From: Chloroflexota bacterium
GTDB taxonomy: Bacteria; Chloroflexota; Anaerolineae; UBA4142; SHND01
Assembly (NCBI GenBank): GCA_016209205.1
Contig: JACQWQ010000062.1
Span: 1-64,000 of the forward strand
DNA length: 64,000 nucleotides
Direction: 5' to 3'
Numbering within the stretch: the stretch's first letter is position 1; every line of letters begins with the position of its first letter. Below, piece after piece: positions 49,380 to 57,268 of this stretch. The notes under the pieces are model-generated. The model was not told the origin of the DNA and made no database searches. It saw only the letters and a list, made by a program, of their open reading frames with translations. Position numbers and translations under genes: made by a program.

Positions 49380-49874
49380 ATGGAAACCAATGTTACCCTC
49401 GAACAAATGGCGCAAGAATTGGAGCAAGTGAAAAGAGAATTGCGCGAGGTCAAAGAAGAATACGCGCACGCGGCAATCCAAAACGCGAACGCGCCAGTTC
49501 CAACTATGCCGCAGCCGCAAGAAGTATTAACAAAGAGCGGCACGCGCATCGAATATCCGACCGAACATCCACATATTTATACCAGCCCCGACATGCACGG
49601 CGGCGAGCCGACGATTCGCGGTTCTTCAATCACTGTGCGCGCGATTGTTGAATGTGTGCGCATCGGGCAAACCCCATTGGAAATGCAAGAAACATTCCCG
49701 CATCTCAATCTCGCGAAAATTTACGATGCGCTTTCCTATTATTACGATCACACTGCCGAGATTGACCAATATATCCGCGAGAATGAGGAGGCAATGTGGC
49801 GACTAACCCACCGCGCTGCGAAATCATCAAGTGTTGAAAAAATTTCTGCTCAAATATTGCCAGAACCAAGATGA
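49380..49874 (+). CDS. DUF433 antitoxin-like protein without toxin (module 3)
   Basis: ATG at 49380 (an ATGATG). METNVTLEQMAQELEQVKRELREVKEE coiled coil plus DUF433 (GGEPTIRGSSITVRAIVECV...IYDALSYYYDHTAEIDQYI). In the last codons, where other modules overlap a toxin, the sequence departs after THRA into AKSSSVEKISAQILPEPR; the toxin frame here ends after ~13 codons (MATNPPRCEIIKC). So the toxin has been deleted. Confidence 0.85.
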   Translation: METNVTLEQMAQELEQVKRELREVKEEYAHAAIQNANAPVPTMPQPQEVLTKSGTRIEYPTEHPHIYTSPDMHGGEPTIRGSSITVRAIVECVRIGQTPLEMQETFPHLNLAKIYDALSYYYDHTAEIDQYIRENEEAMWRLTHRAAKSSSVEKISAQILPEPR

Positions 49875-49888
49875 TTAGGAGGTGAACC

Positions 49889-50287
49889 ATGGAAACGATG
49901 ACATTGGAGCAAATGTCGGATGAATTAAAAAGTTTGCGCGAGGTAGTCGCTGATTTGCGCGATGAGGTGCGACGACTTGCGCGCTACGGGTTTCACCCTG
50001 AACGCGCGCAAATCGAAAGCCCAACAGCGCATCCGCATATCTATACAAGTCCAGAGATGCACAATGGACGCCCTACGATTCGGGGGACGGGAATCCAGGT
50101 ACAGACAATTGTGGGGTGCGTTCGCGTTGGATATTCGATTGAAGAGATTCTGGAAGGGTATCCGTTGACGCGCGCGCAAGTGTATGATGCTCTCTCGTAC
50201 TATTACGACCACAAAGAGGAAGTGGATAAATATATCCAGGCAAACGAGGAGGCATTGTGGCGAGCCGAACACCGCGTCTCTACGTAG
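49889..50287 (+). CDS. DUF433 antitoxin-like protein (module 4)
   Basis: ATG at 49889 after AGGAGGTGAACC, the strongest Shine-Dalgarno of the array. METMTLEQMSDELKSLREVVADLRDEVRRLA is a more diverged coiled coil; DUF433: HPHIYTSPEMHNGRPTIRGT, GIQVQTIVGCVRVGYS, VYDALSYYYDHKEEVDKYI. The toxin overlaps its end. Confidence 0.88.
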   Translation: METMTLEQMSDELKSLREVVADLRDEVRRLARYGFHPERAQIESPTAHPHIYTSPEMHNGRPTIRGTGIQVQTIVGCVRVGYSIEEILEGYPLTRAQVYDALSYYYDHKEEVDKYIQANEEALWRAEHRVST

Positions 50288-50628
50288 CCCTATACATGGA
50301 TGAAGATGTTGACAAACAATTGGCAAAACAAGTGCGCGCGAACGGTTATGATGCAATTTCGGTGTACGAGGTTGGGAATAATGAATTGAGCGACCCTGCG
50401 CAGCTCGAGTACGCGATTCTTCACGAACGCGCAATTCTTACACACAACGCGCAAGATTTTGAGCCGCTCTTTCGCGAATATGCCAAACAGAAGCGGGAGC
50501 ATTTTGGAATCATCGTGTCCGATCAAATCTATATCGGAGACTTGCTTCGTCGCGTCTTGAACATGCTGGATCGAGTAGATGCAGACCAAATGAAGAACAC
50601 CTATCATCATTTGGGCGAGTTCAAATAA
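50257..50628 (+). CDS. DUF5615 PIN-like toxin (module 4)
   Basis: GTG start at 50257, GAGGAGG upstream within the antitoxin. 123 residues: RLYVALYMDEDVDKQLAKQV, VYEVGNNELSDPAQLEYAI, ERAILTHNAQDFEPLFREY, HFGIIVSDQIYIGDLLRRVLNMLDRVDADQMKNTYHHLGEFK. All expected acidic residues are present, so this copy looks functional. Confidence 0.88.
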   Translation: MASRTPRLYVALYMDEDVDKQLAKQVRANGYDAISVYEVGNNELSDPAQLEYAILHERAILTHNAQDFEPLFREYAKQKREHFGIIVSDQIYIGDLLRRVLNMLDRVDADQMKNTYHHLGEFK

Positions 50629-50711
50629 TCACACACATGGAGACCAAAATGAAATTTATCAAAGCCACATGCCCCGACTTCGGCGCAAATTTGGAATAGG
50701 CGAGGTGAAAT

Positions 50712-51158
50712 ATGGAAACGAATGTGACGCTCGAAAAAATGGCGCAAGAATTAGAACAAGTGAAACGCGAATTGCGCGAGGTGAAGGAACACTACGCGCA
50801 CGCGACAATGCAAAACGAAAGCGCGCCTGAAACGATTTTACAACAGCCGCAAGAAGTAACGGTCGGCGGAAGAACCAGAACCGAATACCCGACCGAACAT
50901 CCGCACATTTATACCAGCCCTAACATGCATCGTGGCGAGCCGACGATTCGCGGGTCTGCCATCAGTGTTCGCGACATTGTAGAACGGACACGGTTGGGCG
51001 ATTCTCCCGAACGAATTCTCCAAGGTTATCCGCACCTCAGTCTCGCAAAAATATACGACGCGCTCTCTTATTATTACGACCACATGGAGGAAATCGAGAA
51101 ACACATTCGCGAAAACGAGGAGGCAGGATGGCGAGCGCTGCACCGCATCTCTACATAG
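50712..51158 (+). CDS. DUF433 antitoxin-like protein (module 5)
   Basis: 148 residues; METNVTLEKMAQELEQVKRELREVKEH coiled coil, then HPHIYTSPNMHRGEPTIRGS, AISVRDIVERTRLGDS, IYDALSYYYDHMEEIEKHI. AGGTGAAAT precedes the ATG. The toxin starts at 51128. Confidence 0.88.
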   Translation: METNVTLEKMAQELEQVKRELREVKEHYAHATMQNESAPETILQQPQEVTVGGRTRTEYPTEHPHIYTSPNMHRGEPTIRGSAISVRDIVERTRLGDSPERILQGYPHLSLAKIYDALSYYYDHMEEIEKHIRENEEAGWRALHRIST

Positions 51159-51499
51159 CGTTGTATACAGATGAAGATGTGTACGGAGTAGTTGCCGAGC
51201 AAATTCGCGCAAATGGATACGATGCGCTGTCCGTGTTTGAGGCGCAAAAAATGGGTTTGGAGGACTATGAACAATTGGAGTTTGCAATTGCACAAGAACG
51301 CGCAATACTGACACATAATATGGGCGATTTTGAACGATTACACAAGCAATACCAATCTGAGCGTAAACAGCATTTTGGAATTGTCGTCGCGCCACAGTGG
51401 GAAATCGGGGTCATCATCAAGCGCGTCTTGAACATGTTGGACCGCGTGGATGCTGAACAAATGAAAAACCAGTATCATCATCTGGGCGAGTTCAAATAA
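51128..51499 (+). CDS. DUF5615 PIN-like toxin (module 5)
   Basis: ATG start at 51128, the only ATG among the array's toxins, preceded by GAGGAGG. 123 residues: HLYIALYTDEDVYGVVAEQIRANGYDALS, MGLEDYEQLEFAIAQERAILTHNMGDFERL, HFGIVVAPQWEIGVIIKRVLNMLDRVDAEQMKNQYHHLGEFK. Looks intact. Confidence 0.88.
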   Translation: MASAAPHLYIALYTDEDVYGVVAEQIRANGYDALSVFEAQKMGLEDYEQLEFAIAQERAILTHNMGDFERLHKQYQSERKQHFGIVVAPQWEIGVIIKRVLNMLDRVDAEQMKNQYHHLGEFK

Positions 51500-51629
51500 A
51501 AGTTTTGCAAAGAATGACAGAATAACGAAAGCGGAAAGGAAAAGCGCAAGATGGAAACGAATGTAACCCTCGAACAAATGGCGCAAGAATTGGAACAAGC
51601 GCGTCGCGAATTGCGCGAGGTGAAGGAAC
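51498..51629 (+). repeat. 132-bp identical segment shared with 48488-48619
   Basis: Second copy, covering the spacer before module 6 and its first 79 bp. Confidence 0.93.
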
Positions 51630-52036
51630 GATACGCGCTGGCAAATGCGACAATTGAGAATCAGATGACTGCCGGCGCGCAAGAAAACGCGAGGAATGGA
51701 AAGCGGATCGAACATCCCACCGCGCATCCGCACATTTATACCAATCCCGAAATGCACGGCGGCGAACCGACAATTCGCGGGTCTGGCATCATGGTTCGCA
51801 CAATCATTGAGCGCATGAGAATCGGTCAACATCCGCTCGAGATTTACAAAGCATATCCGTACCTGAATCTCGCAAAAATCTACGACGCGATTTCGTACTA
51901 TTACGATCACACTGCCGAGATTGACCAATATATCCGCGAGAATGAGGAGGCAATGTGGCGACTAACCCACCGCGCCTCTACACAGCGCTTTACACCGACC
52001 AGGATTGCAGTTGCTCGATTCGGTCAGTGCGGATGA
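51551..52036 (+). CDS. DUF433 antitoxin-like protein (module 6)
   Basis: METNVTLEQMAQELEQARRELREVKER coiled coil, then DUF433 (HPHIYTNPEMHGGEPTIRGS, GIMVRTIIERMRIGQH, IYDAISYYYDHTAEIDQYI). After RAST the expected stop (TAG in other modules) is CAG, so the frame runs on into toxin remnant sequence (QRFTPTRIAVARFGQCG). Its 3' part is identical to module 3 for ~75 bp, its 5' part to module 2. Confidence 0.83.
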   Translation: METNVTLEQMAQELEQARRELREVKERYALANATIENQMTAGAQENARNGKRIEHPTAHPHIYTNPEMHGGEPTIRGSGIMVRTIIERMRIGQHPLEIYKAYPYLNLAKIYDAISYYYDHTAEIDQYIRENEEAMWRLTHRASTQRFTPTRIAVARFGQCG

Positions 52037-52076
52037 AATGAAGAACATGTACAAGAATCTTGGCGAGTACAAGTAG
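51957..52076 (+). pseudogene. Remnant of a DUF5615 toxin (module 6), internal deletion
   Basis: From GTG 51957 the frame codes MATNPPRLYTALYTDQD, the toxin N-terminus, then shifts; in another frame QLLDSVSADEMKNMYKNLGEYK and TAG (52076) give the toxin C-terminus. About 80 central residues are gone. Confidence 0.85.
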
Positions 52077-52084
52077 GCGGCGCA

Positions 52085-52423
52085 ATGTCAAAACAATGGA
52101 AATTCACGCACGCGCAAAAAACGCTTGAAGCGTTACTCGACGAAGCAACCGTAGACGCGTACGGTGACGAAGAACAGTTCACTGGCGTCGTCATCACGCT
52201 GGACGAAAATTTGCCTTTTCCCTTCACCGCGCAAATCGTCGGCGAAACGGTGGAGGTCATCGGGATTGACGAAAACGCGAGTTCGCTTTCGCGCGGCATT
52301 GTCGCGCGCGTGAGGCGAGACAACAAAGAGTTCCGCGTGGGGCTTGCCGAGTTGAGCGTGCCGCACAAAATCGAGATCAACAAATATTGGGAAATGTACC
52401 AGTATTGGCTCGGAGGATTCTAA
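52085..52423 (+). CDS. Hypothetical protein (small acidic domain ending in WEMYQYWLGG)
   Basis: 112 residues, ATG at 52085. DAYGDEEQFTGVVITLDENLPFPFTAQIVGETVEVIGID, then RVRRDNKEFRVGLAELSVP and NKYWEMYQYWLGGF. It resembles a widespread family of small acidic proteins sometimes labelled calcium-binding (pattern DAYxEEEQxxGW...LxxPFxxxVxG), but no EF-hand is seen and the function is unknown. Confidence 0.7.
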   Translation: MSKQWKFTHAQKTLEALLDEATVDAYGDEEQFTGVVITLDENLPFPFTAQIVGETVEVIGIDENASSLSRGIVARVRRDNKEFRVGLAELSVPHKIEINKYWEMYQYWLGGF

Positions 52424-52471
52424 CTTCAGCCGTAAGGCGACAGCGTATGCCAAGGACAGTGAGGAGCAACT

Positions 52472-52687
52472 ATGGAATATCTCGTCCCCATCGAAATTGA
52501 GCCGCTTGATGAAGGCGGATTTCTAGCGACAAGTCCGGTGTTGCAAGGTTTTCTTGCGCAGGGACGCACCGTTGCGGAAACGATGGAAATCGCGCAAGAT
52601 GTCGCGCGCAAGGTCATTGAATCCTACATCGAACACGATGATCCATTGCCAAAAGGTGTGACTCTTGAAGAGTTTATGAAACTATGA
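52472..52687 (+). CDS. Orphan HicB-like antitoxin
   Basis: 71 residues: [55 protein letters not shown], the HicB partial RNase H fold. No HicA gene follows; instead the stop overlaps the start of the methylmalonyl-CoA mutase gene (ATGA). It may be a stand-alone regulator or a leftover of a lost module. Confidence 0.85.
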   Translation: MEYLVPIEIEPLDEGGFLATSPVLQGFLAQGRTVAETMEIAQDVARKVIESYIEHDDPLPKGVTLEEFMKL

Positions 52688-54294
52688 GCAACTCGAACAA
52701 TCAACCCAAACACCAATCCAAATTCGAAACCCTCTCCGGCATCGAGGTCGAACGCGCGTATTCACCTGACAATACGCACGTGGACTATTTGAACGACCTC
52801 GGTTTCCCCGGCGACTATCCGTTCACGCGCGGCATTCAGCCGACGATGTATCGCGGGCGCTTGTGGACGATGCGGCAGTATTCTGGTTACGCGAGCGCGG
52901 AAGACACGAATCGGCGTTTCAAATTTTTACTGTCGCAAGGACAAACGGGTCTTTCCGTCGCGTTCGATTTGCCGACGCAGACCGGTTACGATTCCGACGC
53001 GGCGATGGCGGAAGGCGAAGTGGGCAAAGTTGGTGTGCCGATTGCTTCTCTCCAAGACATGGAGCAGTTATTTGACGGCATTCCGCTCGACCAAGTTTCT
53101 ACGTCCATGACGATCAATGCGACCGCGCCGATTTTGCTCGCTTTGTATGTCGCCGTCGCGTCAAGACAGGCGGTTCCCAAGCCGAAAATTCGAGGCACCA
53201 CACAGAACGACATTCTCAAAGAATATATCGCGCGTGGAACTTTTATTTATCCACCGCAGCATTCATTACGTTTGACGGTTGACGTCATCGAATATTGCGC
53301 GCGCCACTTGCCCGGTTGGAATCCGATTTCGATTTCCGGCTATCACATTCGCGAAGCGGGCGCGACGGCGGTGCAAGAAATCGCGTTCACGTTTGCCAAC
53401 GCGATCGCGTACGTCAACGCGTCGCTGGCGCGCGGTCTGACGATTGACGAATTCGCCCCGCAGCTGTCATTTTTCTTTGTGTCGCAAATGGATTTCTGCG
53501 AAGAGATTGCAAAATTCCGCGCGGCGCGGCGCTCGTGGGCGAAAATTATCAAAGAGAAATTCGGCGCGACGGATCCGCGTTCGATGATGCTGCGTTTTCA
53601 TACCCAAACGGCGGGCGTGTCGCTCACCGCGCAGCAGCCGGAAAACAACATCGTGCGCACGGCGATTGAAGCGCTCGCGGCGGTGTTGGGCGGCACGCAG
53701 TCGCTGCACACCAATTCGTACGACGAAGCGTTGGCATTGCCGAGCGAAAACGCCGCGCAGATTGCCCTGCGCACCCAGCAAATCATTGCGTACGAGTCGG
53801 GCGCGGCGAACACGATTGATCCCGTCGCGGGCAGTTTTTACATCGAACACCTCACCGACGAAATCGAAGAACGCGTCGCGGACTATCTCGCGCAAATCGA
53901 AAAAATGGGCGGCGCGGGACGCGCGATTGAAACGGGTTATATCACGCGCGAAATCCAAGAGGCGGCATGGAAGTTTCAACAAGCGGTGGACGACGGCACG
54001 CGCACCGTCGTCGGCGTCAACAAATTTACGACGGACCAGGAAATCAGACCGCGCATCTGGCGACCCGACGCGGCGGGGCAAGCGAAACAAAAAGCGCGCT
54101 TGCAACAACTACGCGCGACGCGCGACGCGGCGCGCTGGAATGCGGCGATGAGCGCGTTGGAAAACGCGGCGCGCGGCAGTGAAAATCTGATGCCGCACAT
54201 TTTGAACGCGGTTGAGGCATACGCCACCGTCGGCGAAATCTCGAACACGCTGCGCGGCGTGTTTGGCGAGTATCGCGGCAACGCAGCGTTTTAA
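52684..54294 (+). CDS. Methylmalonyl-CoA mutase large (catalytic) subunit
   Basis: 536 residues, TIM-barrel catalytic part only. [26 protein letters not shown] places Tyr (near residue 65) and [11 protein letters not shown] places Arg (near 196) at the positions that, in characterised mutases, bind the methylmalonyl carboxylate (Y89/R207 in the Propionibacterium enzyme). Other motifs: [85 protein letters not shown]. The B12-binding domain must come from a separate small subunit, which is not in this window. Converts methylmalonyl-CoA to succinyl-CoA. Confidence 0.93.
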   Translation: MSNSNNQPKHQSKFETLSGIEVERAYSPDNTHVDYLNDLGFPGDYPFTRGIQPTMYRGRLWTMRQYSGYASAEDTNRRFKFLLSQGQTGLSVAFDLPTQTGYDSDAAMAEGEVGKVGVPIASLQDMEQLFDGIPLDQVSTSMTINATAPILLALYVAVASRQAVPKPKIRGTTQNDILKEYIARGTFIYPPQHSLRLTVDVIEYCARHLPGWNPISISGYHIREAGATAVQEIAFTFANAIAYVNASLARGLTIDEFAPQLSFFFVSQMDFCEEIAKFRAARRSWAKIIKEKFGATDPRSMMLRFHTQTAGVSLTAQQPENNIVRTAIEALAAVLGGTQSLHTNSYDEALALPSENAAQIALRTQQIIAYESGAANTIDPVAGSFYIEHLTDEIEERVADYLAQIEKMGGAGRAIETGYITREIQEAAWKFQQAVDDGTRTVVGVNKFTTDQEIRPRIWRPDAAGQAKQKARLQQLRATRDAARWNAAMSALENAARGSENLMPHILNAVEAYATVGEISNTLRGVFGEYRGNAAF

Positions 54295-54306
54295 AGGAGT
54301 CTACAC

Positions 54307-54945
54307 ATGAACAAGGAACCACCTAGTCTTTTCCGAATACTCACTGGGATCGGCGCGGTTATCATTTTCTTTGCCGATCTTGTTACTATTGGGACTTTTG
54401 TTGCGAGCCTTTTGTCCAATAGTGTCACTGTTCCACTCGATACGACTGTTGCAAATGTTCTCTTCATATTGCTTCTCTTCACTTTAGCAATCGTGCTCTT
54501 GAGATACTCAAGATAGGATTTTGGTGATGTTGATTGGATAATCGGTCTATTCAGTTGGGTATATATTTTGTTCTCCGCGTTCATCTTTGTCTTGGTCTCA
54601 ATCAGATTTATTAGTGAGTTGAGATATGGATGGGTTGAACTCGCTCTCTATTTGCCGCTCGCGGTTCTGATAGCTGGTTTGGGATATGCTGTAAACTATT
54701 CGATAGTCGACAAACCATCAAAAGAGGACAAATCATCAAACCAGAAAAGGAGTTTTCCGACGGAAACCAAGTGGCTGGCGGTTCCCTTTCTGATAGTTGT
54801 TGTGATTCAGGTTATTCTGGTTGTTCAGCCATTGCTTTTTGGGGGTAGAGTTCTTGCTTTGGACGGACTATTCTGGGGAAGTCTGTGCCTAGTGATGGTT
54901 GTATCTGCGTTGGTCGTTGCAATCTTAGGACTCGTCCATAAATAA
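54307..54945 (+). pseudogene. Membrane protein with an in-frame TAG stop
   Basis: ATG at 54307 with AAAGGAG upstream. Codons to 54516 give two TM helices and end LLRYSR; the same frame resumes immediately after TAG (DFGDVDWIIGLFSWVYILFS) and continues to 54945 with three to four more TM helices. Together ~212 residues. This looks like one membrane protein gene interrupted by a single nonsense codon. The DNA is AT-richer than its neighbours, suggesting transfer. Family not recognised. Confidence 0.75.
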
Positions 54946-55132
54946 GTTGAGCACTTTTCCACAAAAAGCCGGCATGAAATCGTTTACAATGGCGATTCTT
55001 GGGGCACTTTAATGGCAAACTGCTCAAGTTATTGTTGGACGAATCCTTAATGGCAGATAGAATGACTCAAGATTCCGAGTCCGATGTTTCACAGCATTCA
55101 AAAAAAAGAAACCCAAGGGGGTGGGGAAGATT

Positions 55133-55540
55133 ATGATCATACGTCTCGACCACATCGGCATCGCCGTACAAAACGTAAACGACGCGTTGAAATTTTTTGA
55201 AGGCGCGTTGGGCATGAAACTCGATCACGTCGCTTTGGAAGAGGGCGGGCGCACGGAAGTTGCTTTTTTGCCCGTCGGCGGCACAGAAGTGGAACTCGTC
55301 GAACCAAAAGACACGGACAGCGGACTCGCCAAATTTCTGGCGAAACGCGGCGAGGGGATTCATCACATTTGTTTCGAAGTGGACGACATTGACGCGGCGC
55401 TCGCGCGCTTGAAAGAACACGGCGCGCAGTTGATTGACGAAACCCCGCGCGTGAATGCAAGCGGAATGCAGTACGCCTTCATTCATCCTAAAAGCGCGCA
55501 CGGGGTCTTGATCGAGTTGTATCAAAAAGCGAAAGCGTAG
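55133..55540 (+). CDS. mce: Methylmalonyl-CoA epimerase
   Basis: Start at ATG 55133 (MIIRLDHIGIAVQNVNDALKF), GGGGA upstream; GTG 55121 is an alternative. VOC fold with metal/substrate residues in RLDHIGIAV (His), GEGIHHICFEVDDI (His) and VLIELYQK (Glu); FLPVGGTEVELVEP is typical. Interconverts (S)- and (R)-methylmalonyl-CoA, linking carboxylase and mutase. Confidence 0.93.
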   Translation: MIIRLDHIGIAVQNVNDALKFFEGALGMKLDHVALEEGGRTEVAFLPVGGTEVELVEPKDTDSGLAKFLAKRGEGIHHICFEVDDIDAALARLKEHGAQLIDETPRVNASGMQYAFIHPKSAHGVLIELYQKAKA

Positions 55541-55648
55541 TGACGATTTTAATCGTTCCGTTTGCAAGACCAACGGCAATTTTATTTCCACGCCAACGAT
55601 TGTGGCGATGGAATACATCGCACGTTACTACGAAACGTGAAACGTCAA

Positions 55649-56476
55649 ATGTCCGCGCATGTTACTTTTCCCAGCCGCGCGCGCCGTGCACGCGATGCGG
55701 GTTTGCGCGTGCTCTTATGGCGCGAATATGCCAAGCCGCACACGCCTTTTACGGTCGTGACGCGCGATGGGGTGCAGGTGCGCGGCGTGCATCTGAACGA
55801 TGACCACGCGACCTTGTTGATTTATTGTCACGGCTTTCTGAGCGGTAAAAATTATTTGCATATCCAACGTTGGGCGGAACTGCTTGCCGACGACATGGAT
55901 GTAATCACGTTTGATTTTCGCGGGCACGGCGAGAGCGGCGGCGCAACGACGTTGGGCGAAAACGAGTTGCTCGACCTCGACGCGGTAGCGCAGTACGCGC
56001 AGCGTTTTGGCTATCAGCGTATTATCGTGATGGGCAGCAGCATGGGCGGCGCGGTGGCAATTCGTTATGCGGCGGATTCGACGCGGGTGGATGGCGTGAT
56101 TACGCTCGGCGCGTTTGCACACGGACGTTTTAGTATCTGGGCATTGAGCGGCTTGGGGCTTTTGCAAATTCCGCTGAGCCGCGCGGTGATACGTCACGCG
56201 TACGCCACGCGAATTGAACGCGCGCGTCCGCCGTACGCGCCGCGCGATTTTGTCTCACAAATCAGCCCGCGCCCGCTGCTGATTCTGCACGGCGAATATG
56301 ACAATTTGATTCCATTGTCGCACGCGCGCGCGTTGTATGCCAACGCGCAAGAACCGAAACAGTTGTATGTGATTCCGCGCGGCGCGCACGATTTGGAAAA
56401 TTTGAACGGGCAGACCAAACAGCATGTTCTGAAATGGATGGAGGAAACATTTTCGGAAAAAGAAAACAGGACTTGA
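55649..56476 (+). CDS. Alpha/beta hydrolase
   Basis: ATG at 55649 (MSAHVTFPSRARRARDAG). LLIYCHGFLSGKNYLHIQRW (oxyanion region), TFDFRGHGESGGATT, IVMGSSMGGAVAIRYAA (GxSxG nucleophile), LILHGEYDNLIP (Asp) and PRGAHDLEN (His) give a complete triad. No signal peptide. Probable esterase/lipase or thioesterase; substrate unknown. The 5' flank has a short ACGTGAAACGTCAAA repeat word. Confidence 0.85.
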   Translation: MSAHVTFPSRARRARDAGLRVLLWREYAKPHTPFTVVTRDGVQVRGVHLNDDHATLLIYCHGFLSGKNYLHIQRWAELLADDMDVITFDFRGHGESGGATTLGENELLDLDAVAQYAQRFGYQRIIVMGSSMGGAVAIRYAADSTRVDGVITLGAFAHGRFSIWALSGLGLLQIPLSRAVIRHAYATRIERARPPYAPRDFVSQISPRPLLILHGEYDNLIPLSHARALYANAQEPKQLYVIPRGAHDLENLNGQTKQHVLKWMEETFSEKENRT

Positions 56477-56479
56477 AAC

Positions 56480-56866
56480 TCAAGCCCTGCGATGTTGCCC
56501 TTTGTGGTTTGGCTTGCGCGGGGAACGGCGTTTGTAAACCGTTTTGCCCGTGCGTTTGATTTCGCCCAGAAAGCTCTGCCGATGTGCGCGCGTATATTCG
56601 CCAACGCTGTAGCCAAGCGATTCAATCATGGCGCCGCGCAATGCTGGATTAACACCATCTGCTTTTGCAAGCATGGTTTGGCGTGACCATTGATCTTTGC
56701 TTGCAAAGTCGCGCGAGATTACGGCAACATCAATATCGCTCCACTCGTGTGGTGTGCCGCGTGCATACGAGCCATAGAGAATGACTCGTTCGACTTGAAT
56801 CATCGATTCAAGCGCTCGGACGTATTCGCGAATTAGGCGACGGACTTGAGCTGGCGTTCTAACCAT
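56480..56866 (-). CDS. Nucleotidyltransferase (MntA-like antitoxin)
   Basis: 128 residues: VERVILYGSYARGTPHEWSDIDVAVIS (GSx10DxD). The C-terminus (SPRKPNHKGQHRRA) is basic and unusual. The start overlaps the 3' end of the HEPN gene by 34 bp. Forms a HEPN/MNT pair on the strand opposite to the surrounding metabolic genes. Confidence 0.85.
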   Translation of the reverse strand: MVRTPAQVRRLIREYVRALESMIQVERVILYGSYARGTPHEWSDIDVAVISRDFASKDQWSRQTMLAKADGVNPALRGAMIESLGYSVGEYTRAHRQSFLGEIKRTGKTVYKRRSPRKPNHKGQHRRA

Positions 56867-57231
56867 TTGAAAACCTTACGGGTCTGTTCAAAACATTCTT
56901 CGGCTGTGCGGCGTTTGATGGCTTTGAGATCTTCCGGGTATCGAGTGGGAACACTTGCTTTTGACATTTGGTCAACAAAACCTGCCAAAGATGTCGGGAA
57001 AGCAAGTCCCGCTTTTTCAGTGAGCTTGTTGAGATCGTGTATGTATGGTGGAAAATCGGTGGTTGTCTCGGTGATGTATGCTTCGAGTAATTTTTCAATT
57101 GTCAGGTGCGACAAAAACACGACATAAATATAGCGACGCGATTTGAGCATGTGCTCTGCGGTCTTGAGATCGTACCTGGCAAGCTCGAGCCAGTGCACCG
57201 TGTGCTTTTTCACGCCGAAAGTATAATGCAC
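56833..57231 (-). CDS. HEPN domain protein (HepT-like toxin)
   Basis: 132 residues from GTG 57231; an inner GTG at 57213 is also possible. [57 protein letters not shown] and [13 protein letters not shown] are typical of HEPN RNases of the DUF86/HepT-related type. It precedes the MNT gene, opposite in order to the MNT-HEPN pair at 40991-41739. Confidence 0.87.
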   Translation of the reverse strand: MHYTFGVKKHTVHWLELARYDLKTAEHMLKSRRYIYVVFLSHLTIEKLLEAYITETTTDFPPYIHDLNKLTEKAGLAFPTSLAGFVDQMSKASVPTRYPEDLKAIKRRTAEECFEQTRKVFKWLERQLKSVA

Positions 57232-57268
57232 TCAAATTTGCCTGTCAACGCAGATAGGAGTCCAAGTA

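Noticed and set aside
57199-57227. Promoter (TATAAT at 57222) for the second mutase gene
   Set aside because: The -10 is good but no acceptable -35 lies 16-18 bp upstream.
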